A stretch of 64,000 bases of DNA from Hymenobacter ruricola. GTDB lineage: Bacteria > Bacteroidota > Bacteroidia > Cytophagales > Hymenobacteraceae. Under the pieces are notes generated by a model. It did not search any database. It was not told where the DNA came from and saw only the letters and a list, made by a program, of their open reading frames with translations. The first letter of the stretch is position 1. Each line of letters opens with the position of its first letter. The position numbers were made by a program, and so were the translations under genes. The DNA is taken from NCBI RefSeq assembly GCF_015694525.1, contig NZ_JADQDM010000005.1, forward strand, positions 62,001-126,000. Reading direction: 5' to 3'. Shown in pieces: positions 17,316 through 24,653 of the stretch.

Positions 17316-17333
17316 ATCGTTGCCGGGAACGAT
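17316..17333 (-). promoter_or_regulatory. Operator palindrome upstream of kduD (pectin regulon site 1)
   Basis: The 18-mer ATCGTTCCCGGCAACGAT (gene direction) has 6-bp half-sites ATCGTT/AACGAT and a central CCGG, typical of LacI-family operators. It ends 131 bp before the kduD ATG and is followed on the gene side by TTGCACAAAAATA. The surrounding 433-bp gap (17186-17618) shows no ORF. This one site would serve the whole kduD-to-DUF4440 operon. Confidence 0.8.
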
Positions 17334-17618
17334 GCCATAGGCTGAACCACCCGCCGTATTCCGCGAAAAAGCGGCTGCAGGGCCGCAAAACCTTATTCTT
17401 AAACGCTCCTCTCCTCTTCTGCTGATATGGCAACCATTATTGTACTATACCAATAAATCTGGTCTTATAAATACTTTATTCACTGGGCAAGCGCGTCGGA
17501 ATTTTTTCCATTGCTTACTCGCGCCGAATCTCCTTCCTTCGGCCTCCTGGGCGTGTTTGCTGGTTGCGCGACGGCGCTGATTGCTACCAGGTGCCGTTCG
17601 GGGGTTGCTGCCGCGCGC

Positions 17619-18575
17619 TTAGTCCGTGGCCAGGGGGTTCCAGTTGCCCAGCACGGTTTCGCGGGTGTAGAAGGCCGCCTGCTGGGGCGAGAGCTGGCGC
17701 GACCACAGGATGCGGGCTTTGGGGGCCGCGCCGTCGCCGGTCGACTTGAATTCGGCAAAAAAGGCGTCCTGCTTGTTGCTTTCCTTGCCCCAGTGGTCCC
17801 AGCCCTTGGGCTTGATGATGTTGCTCAGCTCGCAGTTCAGCAGCACGGTTTTGCCGAAGGGCTTCCAGGGGCGGGCAATGAAATAGGACTCGGCCGGCGC
17901 TTCGCCGCCAATCTTGCAGCGCTGCATCACGATGCCGTAGCGAATGGTGTCGGGGGTGGACGCGGCGATGATGACGGTACCGCCCGTTTTGCAGAACAGC
18001 GTGCACTCCTCAAAAAACGCCGTCGACGAGCCCAGAATGTAATCGGTGGTGCCTTCGATGTAGCAGTTCTTGTAGTACTGCCGGCTGCCGTAGCCGTACA
18101 CGTACAGCGTGTCGCGGAAGCCCAGGAAGCGGCAGTTCACGAACTTGGCGCGGTCGCCGTACACCCACATGGCGGGGCCCTGGCCCACGGTGCCGGCCGT
18201 GTTTTCAAAGGTGATGTTTTCGGCCGAGAAGTCGTTGCCAAACACCCGGAACGTGGAGGCTTCCGACGTGCCGAGGGGCTCGCCGTTGGCGGGGGTGCGG
18301 CCGTTGTAGTCGTCGTAGGTGAGGATGGTGGTGTTGAGGTCCTCCCCCATCAGCTTCACGAAGGTTTGCTTCTTGGCCAGGTTCAGCTTTTCCTTGTAAA
18401 TGCCCTTGCGGATGAAAATGACGATGGGCGTTTTGTTGTTGAGCGGCACAGCGTCGAGGGCGGCCTGCACGGTGCGGAAGTTGCCGGAACCGTCCTGGGC
18501 CACCACCACGGTTTTGGTTTGGGCCCAGCCGGAGAGGCTGGTCAGCAAGAGCAGGAAGAGTAGAACTTTGGACAT
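17619..18575 (-). CDS. Pectinesterase-like protein, CE8 family (oxyanion-hole Gln replaced by Arg)
   Basis: A 318-residue protein. Signal peptide 1-18 (cut after GWA), then a single right-handed beta-helix CE8 domain starting 'VVVAQDGSGNFRTVQAALDA'. CE8 enzymes remove methyl esters from homogalacturonan. Key positions by comparison with the pectinesterase at 31493: first oxyanion Gln is kept (Gln132), acid/base Asp155 is kept (in RDTLY), nucleophile Asp178 is kept (TTDYILGS), Arg of 'ARPWKPFG' is kept. The second oxyanion Gln of the QDTLY motif is Arg154 (codon CGC). Activity is therefore uncertain. There is no T9SS tail, so the protein is probably periplasmic. I find no operator copy in its upstream region. 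Confidence 0.88.
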   Translation of the reverse strand: MSKVLLFLLLLTSLSGWAQTKTVVVAQDGSGNFRTVQAALDAVPLNNKTPIVIFIRKGIYKEKLNLAKKQTFVKLMGEDLNTTILTYDDYNGRTPANGEPLGTSEASTFRVFGNDFSAENITFENTAGTVGQGPAMWVYGDRAKFVNCRFLGFRDTLYVYGYGSRQYYKNCYIEGTTDYILGSSTAFFEECTLFCKTGGTVIIAASTPDTIRYGIVMQRCKIGGEAPAESYFIARPWKPFGKTVLLNCELSNIIKPKGWDHWGKESNKQDAFFAEFKSTGDGAAPKARILWSRQLSPQQAAFYTRETVLGNWNPLATD

Positions 18576-18891
18576 GGGAAAGGGGTGGGTGGGGAGAATA
18601 ATTCAGGAGCGAGCCGCTTCTGTGGGTAGTGCGAATTTAAGCGAATATTCCGAGACAGTCCAAATTAATAACAGCTCAATTAAGCGACAGGGCCCTTTCA
18701 CTACAAAATAAACCAATTCATCCCGCGCTTCATCCACTTTATTCACTTCACCGGCCAGCCGGCTTCATGCCTGATAGCAACATCTGACATCTTGTATTTT
18801 TACTTTAGCCCCGGCACAGCCGCCCAAAGCAAAGCGGCCCGCCGGCAGGTGCCAGCGGGCCGCAACAGCCACTCCCGGAAGAGTTGCCGGC
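18576..18891. other. Intergenic region between SSS symporter and pectinesterase
   Basis: No ORF or copy of the pectin operator is visible. The stretch 18640-18720 is AT-rich and may hold the pectinesterase promoter, but no convincing -33/-7 pair was found. The symporter-proximal part contains a perfect 9-bp GC stem (18834-18863). Confidence 0.5.
18834..18863 (-). terminator. Possible terminator after SSS symporter
   Basis: Perfect 9-bp stem GCGGCCCGC/GCGGGCCGC with a 12-base loop, 29 bp past the symporter stop. On the minus strand it is followed by TTTGCTTT, a weak T-rich run. Confidence 0.5.
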
Positions 18892-20601
18892 TTACCAGTA
18901 AATGGTGTAGAGCGTGGTGAGAATAACCACGATGGTCATGGCGCCGATGGCGAAGCTGCGCTGCGGCACAAACATGCTGCGGTCCACTTCCAGGCCCTTG
19001 GTTTTTACGCCGCGGCTGGCTTCAAACAGGCTGATGAGCACCATGCCAATCACACAGAAGACGAACACGAAACCCATGCGGTCAAGGAAAGGAATCACAT
19101 ACGCCCCGTGCTCTTTGGGGTCTTGGCTAACCGACGCGAAACCGAACGGCGCCAGCCAAGACAAATCTGCGTGCAGTTGCAGCGGCAGCACCTTTAAGAA
19201 AACCGATGCGGCAAAACCTCCAATGGTAGCAAACAGGGCAGCGCTGGAGGTGGTTTTTTTCCAGAAGAAGCCCAAGATGAACATCGCAAAAATGCCGGGT
19301 GACACGAAGCCGGTGTACTCCTGAATGAACTGAAAACCGCCTTTTTTGTCGATGCCCAGGTGCGGCGCAATCAGCACGCCCAGAATCATGGCCACCACGA
19401 CGGTGATTTTGCCGGTGGCCACCAGCGTCTTTTCCGAGGCGTTGGGGTTGAGGACCTTCTTGTAGACGTCGAGGGTGAAGATGGTGGCAATGGAATTGGC
19501 CTTGCCGGCCAGCGAGGCCACCACGGCGGCCGTGAGGGCGGCGAAGGACAAGCCTTTCAGGCCGATGGGCAGGATGTTGAGCAGCACCGGGTAGGCGCGG
19601 TCGGGGTTCAGGTCGGCGCCGGCGCCAAATTCGGCCGCGCCGAACACGTCCTGCTTATACAGCACGTAGGCCGCAATGCCGGGCAGCACTACAATCACGG
19701 GCATCAGCAGTTTGAGGAAGGCCGCGAACAGGATGCCGCCGCGGGCCGTGGGCAGGTCGGCGCCCAGCGCGCGCTGCGTGATGTACTGGTTGCAGCCCCA
19801 GTAGTTAAGGTTCACAATCCACATGCCGCCGAGCAGCACCGTAAGGCCGGGCAGGTCGAGGTAGTTGGGGTTGTCTTTCTTGAAAATCATCTGGAAATGG
19901 TCGCCGGCGTTCTGCGTCATCAGGTGGAAGCCGTTGATGACGCCCGACTGGTGGTAGTGCTCGGCCACCAGGTTCAGGGCCAAATAGGTAGTGGCCAGGC
20001 CGCCCAGAATGAGGAAGAAGACCTGAATAACGTCCGTAAAGCCAATCACCTTCATGCCGCCCAACGTGATGATGACGGCAAACGCGGCCAGCGCATACAG
20101 GCAAAAATCGAGGTTGAGCCCCGCGATGCTGCTGATGGCAATGGCGCCGAGGTAGAGAATGGACGTTAGGTTGACCACCACGTAGAGGGCCAGCCAGAAA
20201 ATGGCCATAATCATGGCCACCGTGCCGTTGTACCGCTGGTTGAGGAACTGCGGCATGGTGAAAATGTGGTTCTTCAGATACACCGGAATGAAGAACACGG
20301 CCACGATGACCAGCGTGATGGCCGCCATCCACTCGTAGGTGGCAATGGCCAGGCCCATCTTGAAGCCCGAGCCCGACATGCCCACAAACTGCTCGGCCGA
20401 GATGTTGGAGGCGATGAGCGAAGAGCCGATGGCCCACCAGGTGAGCGAGCCCTCGGCCAAGAAGTAATCTTTGGAATCGCCCTCCAGGGTGCCGTCGTGG
20501 CCGGTTTTGCGCCGGTACACCCAGACGCCGTAGCCGGATACGATGAGAAAGTAGACGAAGAATACGATGTAGTCTATCGTATCGAGGGCGTGCTTGTTCA
20601 T
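18892..20601 (-). CDS. Sodium:solute symporter (SSS family), probable uronate importer
   Basis: A 569-residue inner-membrane symporter with about 14 hydrophobic helices. Family blocks include 'DYFLAEGSLTWWAIGSSLIA' and 'SNISAEQFVGMSGSGFKMGL' near the N-terminus, 'GGMKVIGFTDVIQVFFLILG', 'LNYWGCNQYITQRALGA' and 'FAALTAAVVASLAGKANSIA' with the sodium-site Ser/Thr region, all as in SGLT-type sugar symporters. Pectin loci of Bacteroidota often carry such a symporter. Here it is next to GH105 and has its own operator 132 bp upstream. Uronate or unsaturated uronate is the inferred substrate; the sequence alone does not fix it. Confidence 0.9.
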   Translation of the reverse strand: MNKHALDTIDYIVFFVYFLIVSGYGVWVYRRKTGHDGTLEGDSKDYFLAEGSLTWWAIGSSLIASNISAEQFVGMSGSGFKMGLAIATYEWMAAITLVIVAVFFIPVYLKNHIFTMPQFLNQRYNGTVAMIMAIFWLALYVVVNLTSILYLGAIAISSIAGLNLDFCLYALAAFAVIITLGGMKVIGFTDVIQVFFLILGGLATTYLALNLVAEHYHQSGVINGFHLMTQNAGDHFQMIFKKDNPNYLDLPGLTVLLGGMWIVNLNYWGCNQYITQRALGADLPTARGGILFAAFLKLLMPVIVVLPGIAAYVLYKQDVFGAAEFGAGADLNPDRAYPVLLNILPIGLKGLSFAALTAAVVASLAGKANSIATIFTLDVYKKVLNPNASEKTLVATGKITVVVAMILGVLIAPHLGIDKKGGFQFIQEYTGFVSPGIFAMFILGFFWKKTTSSAALFATIGGFAASVFLKVLPLQLHADLSWLAPFGFASVSQDPKEHGAYVIPFLDRMGFVFVFCVIGMVLISLFEASRGVKTKGLEVDRSMFVPQRSFAIGAMTIVVILTTLYTIYW

Positions 20602-20732
20602 TGAAAGAAGAGAGGAAATGAAGGTGGCGCCGCCTCCCGCGCCGACGGGCGCAAGGCTGGCGAAGCTATGGAAAGGTAATGTTGCGGTAAAAAAACGGCT
20701 TCTGAAAGGAAAATCTTGGTTTTACTTGCGTA

Positions 20733-20750
20733 ATCGTTCTCGCAACCGAT
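20733..20750 (-). promoter_or_regulatory. Operator palindrome upstream of SSS symporter (site 2)
   Basis: In gene direction ATCGGTTGCGAGAACGAT, half-sites ATCGGT/AACGAT with a non-canonical core. It lies 132 bp before the symporter ATG and is followed by TACGCAAGTAAAA, matching the conserved gene-proximal tail of the other sites. Confidence 0.7.
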
Positions 20751-20793
20751 GCCGATAGGTGCCGGGGCAGTGAGTCCCCACTTGCCAAAGCCA

Positions 20794-20836
20794 CAAAACA
20801 AAGCCGGCCGGGAAACTCCCGGCCGGCTTTGTTTTG
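20794..20836 (-). terminator. Strong rho-independent-type hairpin after GH105
   Basis: A perfect 19-bp stem (20794-20812 and 20818-20836; core AAGCCGGCCGGG) with the loop AAACT-like five bases, ending in TTTGTTTTG on the minus strand. It starts 17 bp past the GH105 stop and separates that gene from the symporter's operator. Confidence 0.85.
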
Positions 20837-20853
20837 TAACTGTATTTCCGGGT

Positions 20854-22776
20854 TCACTTGCTCAGCAGCCAGGTGGCCAAGTCTTTGCCGGCCTGAAAGT
20901 TCTGGAACGAGGCCGGAATCTTGCGCCCGTCGGTGTACTCGTTGTACAGCCACGGGTCGCCGAGGACGAACACGCGGCCCTTGCCCAGCGCGGCCGTGGC
21001 CATGATGACCTTGCCGTTGTTGGTGACCAGCGGTTTGGCCGGATTGGCCACCGACAGCACCGACAATTCTTTCACGTAGGCGGTATTGGCATTTTTGAAC
21101 ACGGTTTTGCCCGAAGTCAAGTCCACTTTGCCCTGCTCAAACTGGGTGCCCTGCACCATGTTCACGCTCTGGTCGGTGAACTGCACGCCGAAGTTTTTGG
21201 CCAGCTCGTTGAAATGCTTGGTTTCGCAGTTGGCCGTGTCGTTGGCCAGGAGCACGAGGGTGCCGCCGCCCTTCACCCATTCCGTGATGACCTTGCTGTC
21301 GGCGGGCTGCACGTAGTTGGGCTTGGGCGACTCCTTGCGCGAGTCCGGGTCGACGATGATATAAACGCTCAGCGGCTTGAGGCTGGCAGCCGTGGGCGCG
21401 GCGGGCACGGCCACCGTTTTGGCGCCCAGCTCGCGGAACTGGTTGCCCCACAGCCAGAAGCCGCCGTGCTGGCGCTCCTCCCAGGTGTAGTGCCACTGCT
21501 CCGGCTCGCCCGTCACGGGGCTTTTGCGCATCTCGTGGTTGAAGTAGTAGTCCAGGCCCACGGTTTTGCCCTGGCCGATGGCGTTTTCGGCGGCAATTTC
21601 CATTTCCGTGCTGGCCAGGATGAACGGGCCCACGCCCTTGAGGTCGTTTTTGCGTAGCGGCTCGGAGAGGTAGTACTCGTAGGAGCCGTCGCGGTAGGGC
21701 TTGCCGCCCAGGCCGCCCACGCTCACGGTGCCGTTGAAGGCCAGCGCGCCGGTGGGCTGGGTTTCCACGAAGGCCGTTATCGCCCCGAAATAACCTTTTT
21801 TGGCCACTTCGGCGTACTTTTTATCGAGGTAGCCCTTGCGCACTCCCTTGGCCAGCGCGTACACGAACATGCTGCTGCCCGAGGCTTCGGCGTAGTTGCC
21901 CTGGCGGCCTTCCTGGCCCATTACCAGGCTCCAGGTGCCGGTTTTGGGGTTCTGGTACTTGGCCAGCACCGGCGCCAGGCGCTGAATGGCTTTGATGAGC
22001 TCCGGGCGCTGCGGGTGGTTCTGGGGGAAGTAGTCGAGCACGTCGACCAGCGCCATGCTGTACCAGCCAATGCCCCGGTCCCAGAAGTTGGGGCTCTGGC
22101 CGGTGGCTTTGTTGGCCCAGGCCTGCTCCTTGCTTTCGTCGTAGCCGTGGTAGAGCAGGCCGGTTTTGGGGTCCACCAAGTGCTTCTCAATCAGCGCGAA
22201 CTGCTTGGCCACATCGTCGAACCCGGCCGGCTGGTTGAACACCTGGCTGTACTCGGCATAGAAGGGCTCGGCCATGTAGAGGCCGTCGAGCCACATCTGA
22301 TTGGGGTACACCTTCTTGTGCCAGAAGCCGCCCTCCTTGGTGCGCGGCTGCCCGTCGAGTTGCTTGCGTAGGTACTGCGCGGCCTTCACGTACTTGTCGC
22401 TGCCCGGCACCGACGTTTGGGCCAGCAGCAACAGGGCGTGGCCGGTGGTCATGTTGTCGAGGTTGTAATCCTCTTGCTTGTAGGTGCGGATGCTGCCGTC
22501 CTTCTGCACAAACTGGTCGAGGTCTTTTTGGATGTAGGCGAAATACTTGGCATCGCCGGTGCGCTGCCACACGCGCTCCAAGGCGCGCATCATCAGGCCT
22601 TGCTCGTAGTCCCAGCGGGCGGTTTTGTTTTTGCCGATGACGATGGAATCGGGGTGCCAGGAAATGAACGCGTCGGCCATGCGCTGCGACATGGGCGTGG
22701 CCACCGGCGCCGTTTGCGCACACAAGGAGTGGGAAGCGGTTAGCAGCAGTAAGCCGCCAAGCAAGCGAGGGTTCAT
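20854..22776 (-). CDS. GH105 unsaturated galacturonyl hydrolase with C-terminal DUF4350-like domain
   Basis: A 640-residue protein. Signal peptide 1-20 (cut after CAQ), then an (alpha/alpha)6 GH88/GH105 domain about 25-400: 'RWDYEQGLMMRALERVWQRT', 'NMTTGHALLLLA', 'QMWLDGLYMAEPFYAEYSQV', 'NFWDRGIGWYSMALVDVLDY', 'EASGSSMFVYALAKGVRKGY'. GH105 enzymes hydrate the 4,5-double bond of terminal unsaturated galacturonate, releasing DKI for KduI/KduD. A second domain (about 440-640, 'LSVYIIVDPDSRKESPKPNY', 'EWVKGGGTLVLLANDTAN', 'GKGRVFVLGDPWLYNEYTDG') resembles DUF4350/class I glutamine-amidotransferase-like folds, a fusion seen in Bacteroidota. Probably periplasmic. I see no operator upstream. Confidence 0.93.
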   Translation of the reverse strand: MNPRLLGGLLLLTASHSLCAQTAPVATPMSQRMADAFISWHPDSIVIGKNKTARWDYEQGLMMRALERVWQRTGDAKYFAYIQKDLDQFVQKDGSIRTYKQEDYNLDNMTTGHALLLLAQTSVPGSDKYVKAAQYLRKQLDGQPRTKEGGFWHKKVYPNQMWLDGLYMAEPFYAEYSQVFNQPAGFDDVAKQFALIEKHLVDPKTGLLYHGYDESKEQAWANKATGQSPNFWDRGIGWYSMALVDVLDYFPQNHPQRPELIKAIQRLAPVLAKYQNPKTGTWSLVMGQEGRQGNYAEASGSSMFVYALAKGVRKGYLDKKYAEVAKKGYFGAITAFVETQPTGALAFNGTVSVGGLGGKPYRDGSYEYYLSEPLRKNDLKGVGPFILASTEMEIAAENAIGQGKTVGLDYYFNHEMRKSPVTGEPEQWHYTWEERQHGGFWLWGNQFRELGAKTVAVPAAPTAASLKPLSVYIIVDPDSRKESPKPNYVQPADSKVITEWVKGGGTLVLLANDTANCETKHFNELAKNFGVQFTDQSVNMVQGTQFEQGKVDLTSGKTVFKNANTAYVKELSVLSVANPAKPLVTNNGKVIMATAALGKGRVFVLGDPWLYNEYTDGRKIPASFQNFQAGKDLATWLLSK

Positions 22777-22915
22777 AGGAGGAAATTGGATGCGGGGAAA
22801 TGAATGGGGCGGTGGCGCGAAACCGCGCGGATGCTACGGCCGGTGCCTCGCCACGAAACCACAGCGACACAGGAACGCGCGCTGCAAAGTTCGCGCTGCT
22901 TTTAAGATTACAGAC

Positions 22916-22949
22916 AAAAAGCCGTCCGGAATTATCCAGACGGCTTTTT
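22916..22949 (-). terminator. Terminator after susD of pair 2
   Basis: Stem AAAAAGCCGTC (22916-22926) / GACGGCTTTTT (22939-22949), a symmetric A/T-flanked hairpin 17 bp past the susD stop and followed by a T5 run in the gene direction. Confidence 0.88.
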
Positions 22950-22965
22950 GCTACGCCGCTAAGAA

Positions 22966-24621
22966 CTAGCGGTAGCTGGGGTTTTGAATAAATTCGCTTT
23001 TGTTGGTGATGGCATCGAGCTGGCGCTGCGGAATGGGCCGCACCTCGTGGTAAGACTGGATATTGGGGCCCGACTCCGGGTTGAAGCGCCGCACGCGGTC
23101 GACCAGCTTGCCGGTGCGCTTGAGGTCGAACCAGCGGATTTGCTCGCCGGCCAGCTCGCGGGCGCGCTCGTCCAGGATGAAGTCGAGCGTGATGTCGGAT
23201 TCGGCGATTCGCATCTGGGCTTCCTTGCCGGGAATGGCGGCCCGGACGCGCACGGCGTTAATCTGGGTGGCGGCATCGGTGAGCTTGCCCAGCTTAAAGT
23301 TGGCTTCGGCCGCCATCAGGTACACGTCGGCCAGGCGGAAAACAAACACGTCGCGGGCGCTCTGGGCCTCGTTGAGCGTGGGGCGGGTGGGGTCGTCGAA
23401 CTTCTTGAGGCACACGTAATGCAGGCGGTCGCCGCCCACGGTGCCGTTGGCGCGGTACACGGCGCTCTGGTCCCAGGTGCGGTACTTTTTGGCGGCTTTC
23501 TGGGCCGCCGACACCACGCGCTTGGTGGCCAGGATGGCGGTGTCGCCCACGGCCAGGCTGCCGGGCACGGCCACGTTGGCAATCCAGGCGGTTTTGAAGG
23601 TGGCGAGGTAGCGCGAGTCCTTGCTTTCGTCGAACAGGTTGAGCAGGAACAGCGAGGGCATGTAGCGGTTGAAGGGCCGGCCGTTGGCGATGTCGCGCAC
23701 CATGCCGGGCTGGTCGTCGTACTTCATCAAGAACATCAGGTGGCCGTTGTTGCTGCCGCGCGGGTGGCCGTTCGGGTACGCCGTGGCATCGGCCAGGTCG
23801 TTCAGGCTAAGGTCTTTGGCGTAGTTCACGGCCCATATCACCTCGCGGTTTTGCTCGTTGGCCATGTTCCAGAGGTCGGCAAAGCGCGGCTGCAGCTGAA
23901 AGCTGTAGGCGGTGATGACGCGCTGGGCCAGCGTGGCGGCGTCCTGGTTGTTGCCGCGGGTGAGGTACACGCGGGCCAGGAAGGTTTCGGCGGCGGGCTT
24001 GGTGGCCCGGCCGTAGTCGGTGGTGGTGTTGGGCAGGTTGGCAATGGCGATGGTCAGGTCGTCAATAATCTGCTTGTAGAACACCTCGACGGGAGTGCGG
24101 TTGGCGGTGGTTTGCACGCCGGTGGTCGACTGCGTGGTGAAGTGCACCCCGCCCCAGGTCTCGACGATGTGCCAGTAGTAGAACGCGCGCAGGAAGCGCA
24201 GTTCGCCCTCGCGGATTTTCTGCGTAGCGGCCGGCAAGCCCGATTTCCCCACATTTTCCACCCCTGCGTTGCAGATGTTGATGGCGGCGTAGAGCTTGCC
24301 CCACAGGCTTTCAACGGCCACCGAGCTCGACTGCAGGGTGGCGTAGTCGGTCAGGTCGGGGTTCACGTCGCCGGCGCCGCGGTGCCACAGGTCGGTGCCC
24401 ATTTCCGACATGCTGTAGCCGTCTTCTTTGCCGTACCACCAGCGGTTGTAGGAGTAGGCCGAGTTCACCAGGCTTTCGAAGCCGGCGGGGGTGGCGTAGG
24501 CCGCCTCGGGCGTCACGCCGGAAGGGTTGTATTCTTCGAGCTGTTTTTCGCAGCCCGGCAGCACGCTCAGCAGCACTCCGGCCACCAGCGCTTTTTTTAG
24601 AATGGAAGCAGTGTATTTCAT
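22966..24621 (-). CDS. SusD/RagB-family surface glycan-binding lipoprotein (pair 2)
   Basis: A 551-residue SusD homologue. Lipoprotein signal with lipobox 'SVLPGCEKQLEEYNPSG' (Cys24), N-terminal helices 'GFESLVNSAYSYNRWWYG', 'INICNAGVENVG', 'ELRFLRAFYYWHIVETWGG', and the C-terminal 'VFRLADVYLMAAEANFKLG' and 'DERARELAGEQIRWFDLKRT' blocks, ending 'FIQNPSYR'. It is much diverged from the pair-1 SusD, so the two pairs probably take different pectic fragments. It starts 32 bp after its susC partner and is followed by a good terminator. Confidence 0.95.
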   Translation of the reverse strand: MKYTASILKKALVAGVLLSVLPGCEKQLEEYNPSGVTPEAAYATPAGFESLVNSAYSYNRWWYGKEDGYSMSEMGTDLWHRGAGDVNPDLTDYATLQSSSVAVESLWGKLYAAINICNAGVENVGKSGLPAATQKIREGELRFLRAFYYWHIVETWGGVHFTTQSTTGVQTTANRTPVEVFYKQIIDDLTIAIANLPNTTTDYGRATKPAAETFLARVYLTRGNNQDAATLAQRVITAYSFQLQPRFADLWNMANEQNREVIWAVNYAKDLSLNDLADATAYPNGHPRGSNNGHLMFLMKYDDQPGMVRDIANGRPFNRYMPSLFLLNLFDESKDSRYLATFKTAWIANVAVPGSLAVGDTAILATKRVVSAAQKAAKKYRTWDQSAVYRANGTVGGDRLHYVCLKKFDDPTRPTLNEAQSARDVFVFRLADVYLMAAEANFKLGKLTDAATQINAVRVRAAIPGKEAQMRIAESDITLDFILDERARELAGEQIRWFDLKRTGKLVDRVRRFNPESGPNIQSYHEVRPIPQRQLDAITNKSEFIQNPSYR

Positions 24622-24653
24622 CGGATGAAATCGACTAAAAAGGTGGGTGGGAG

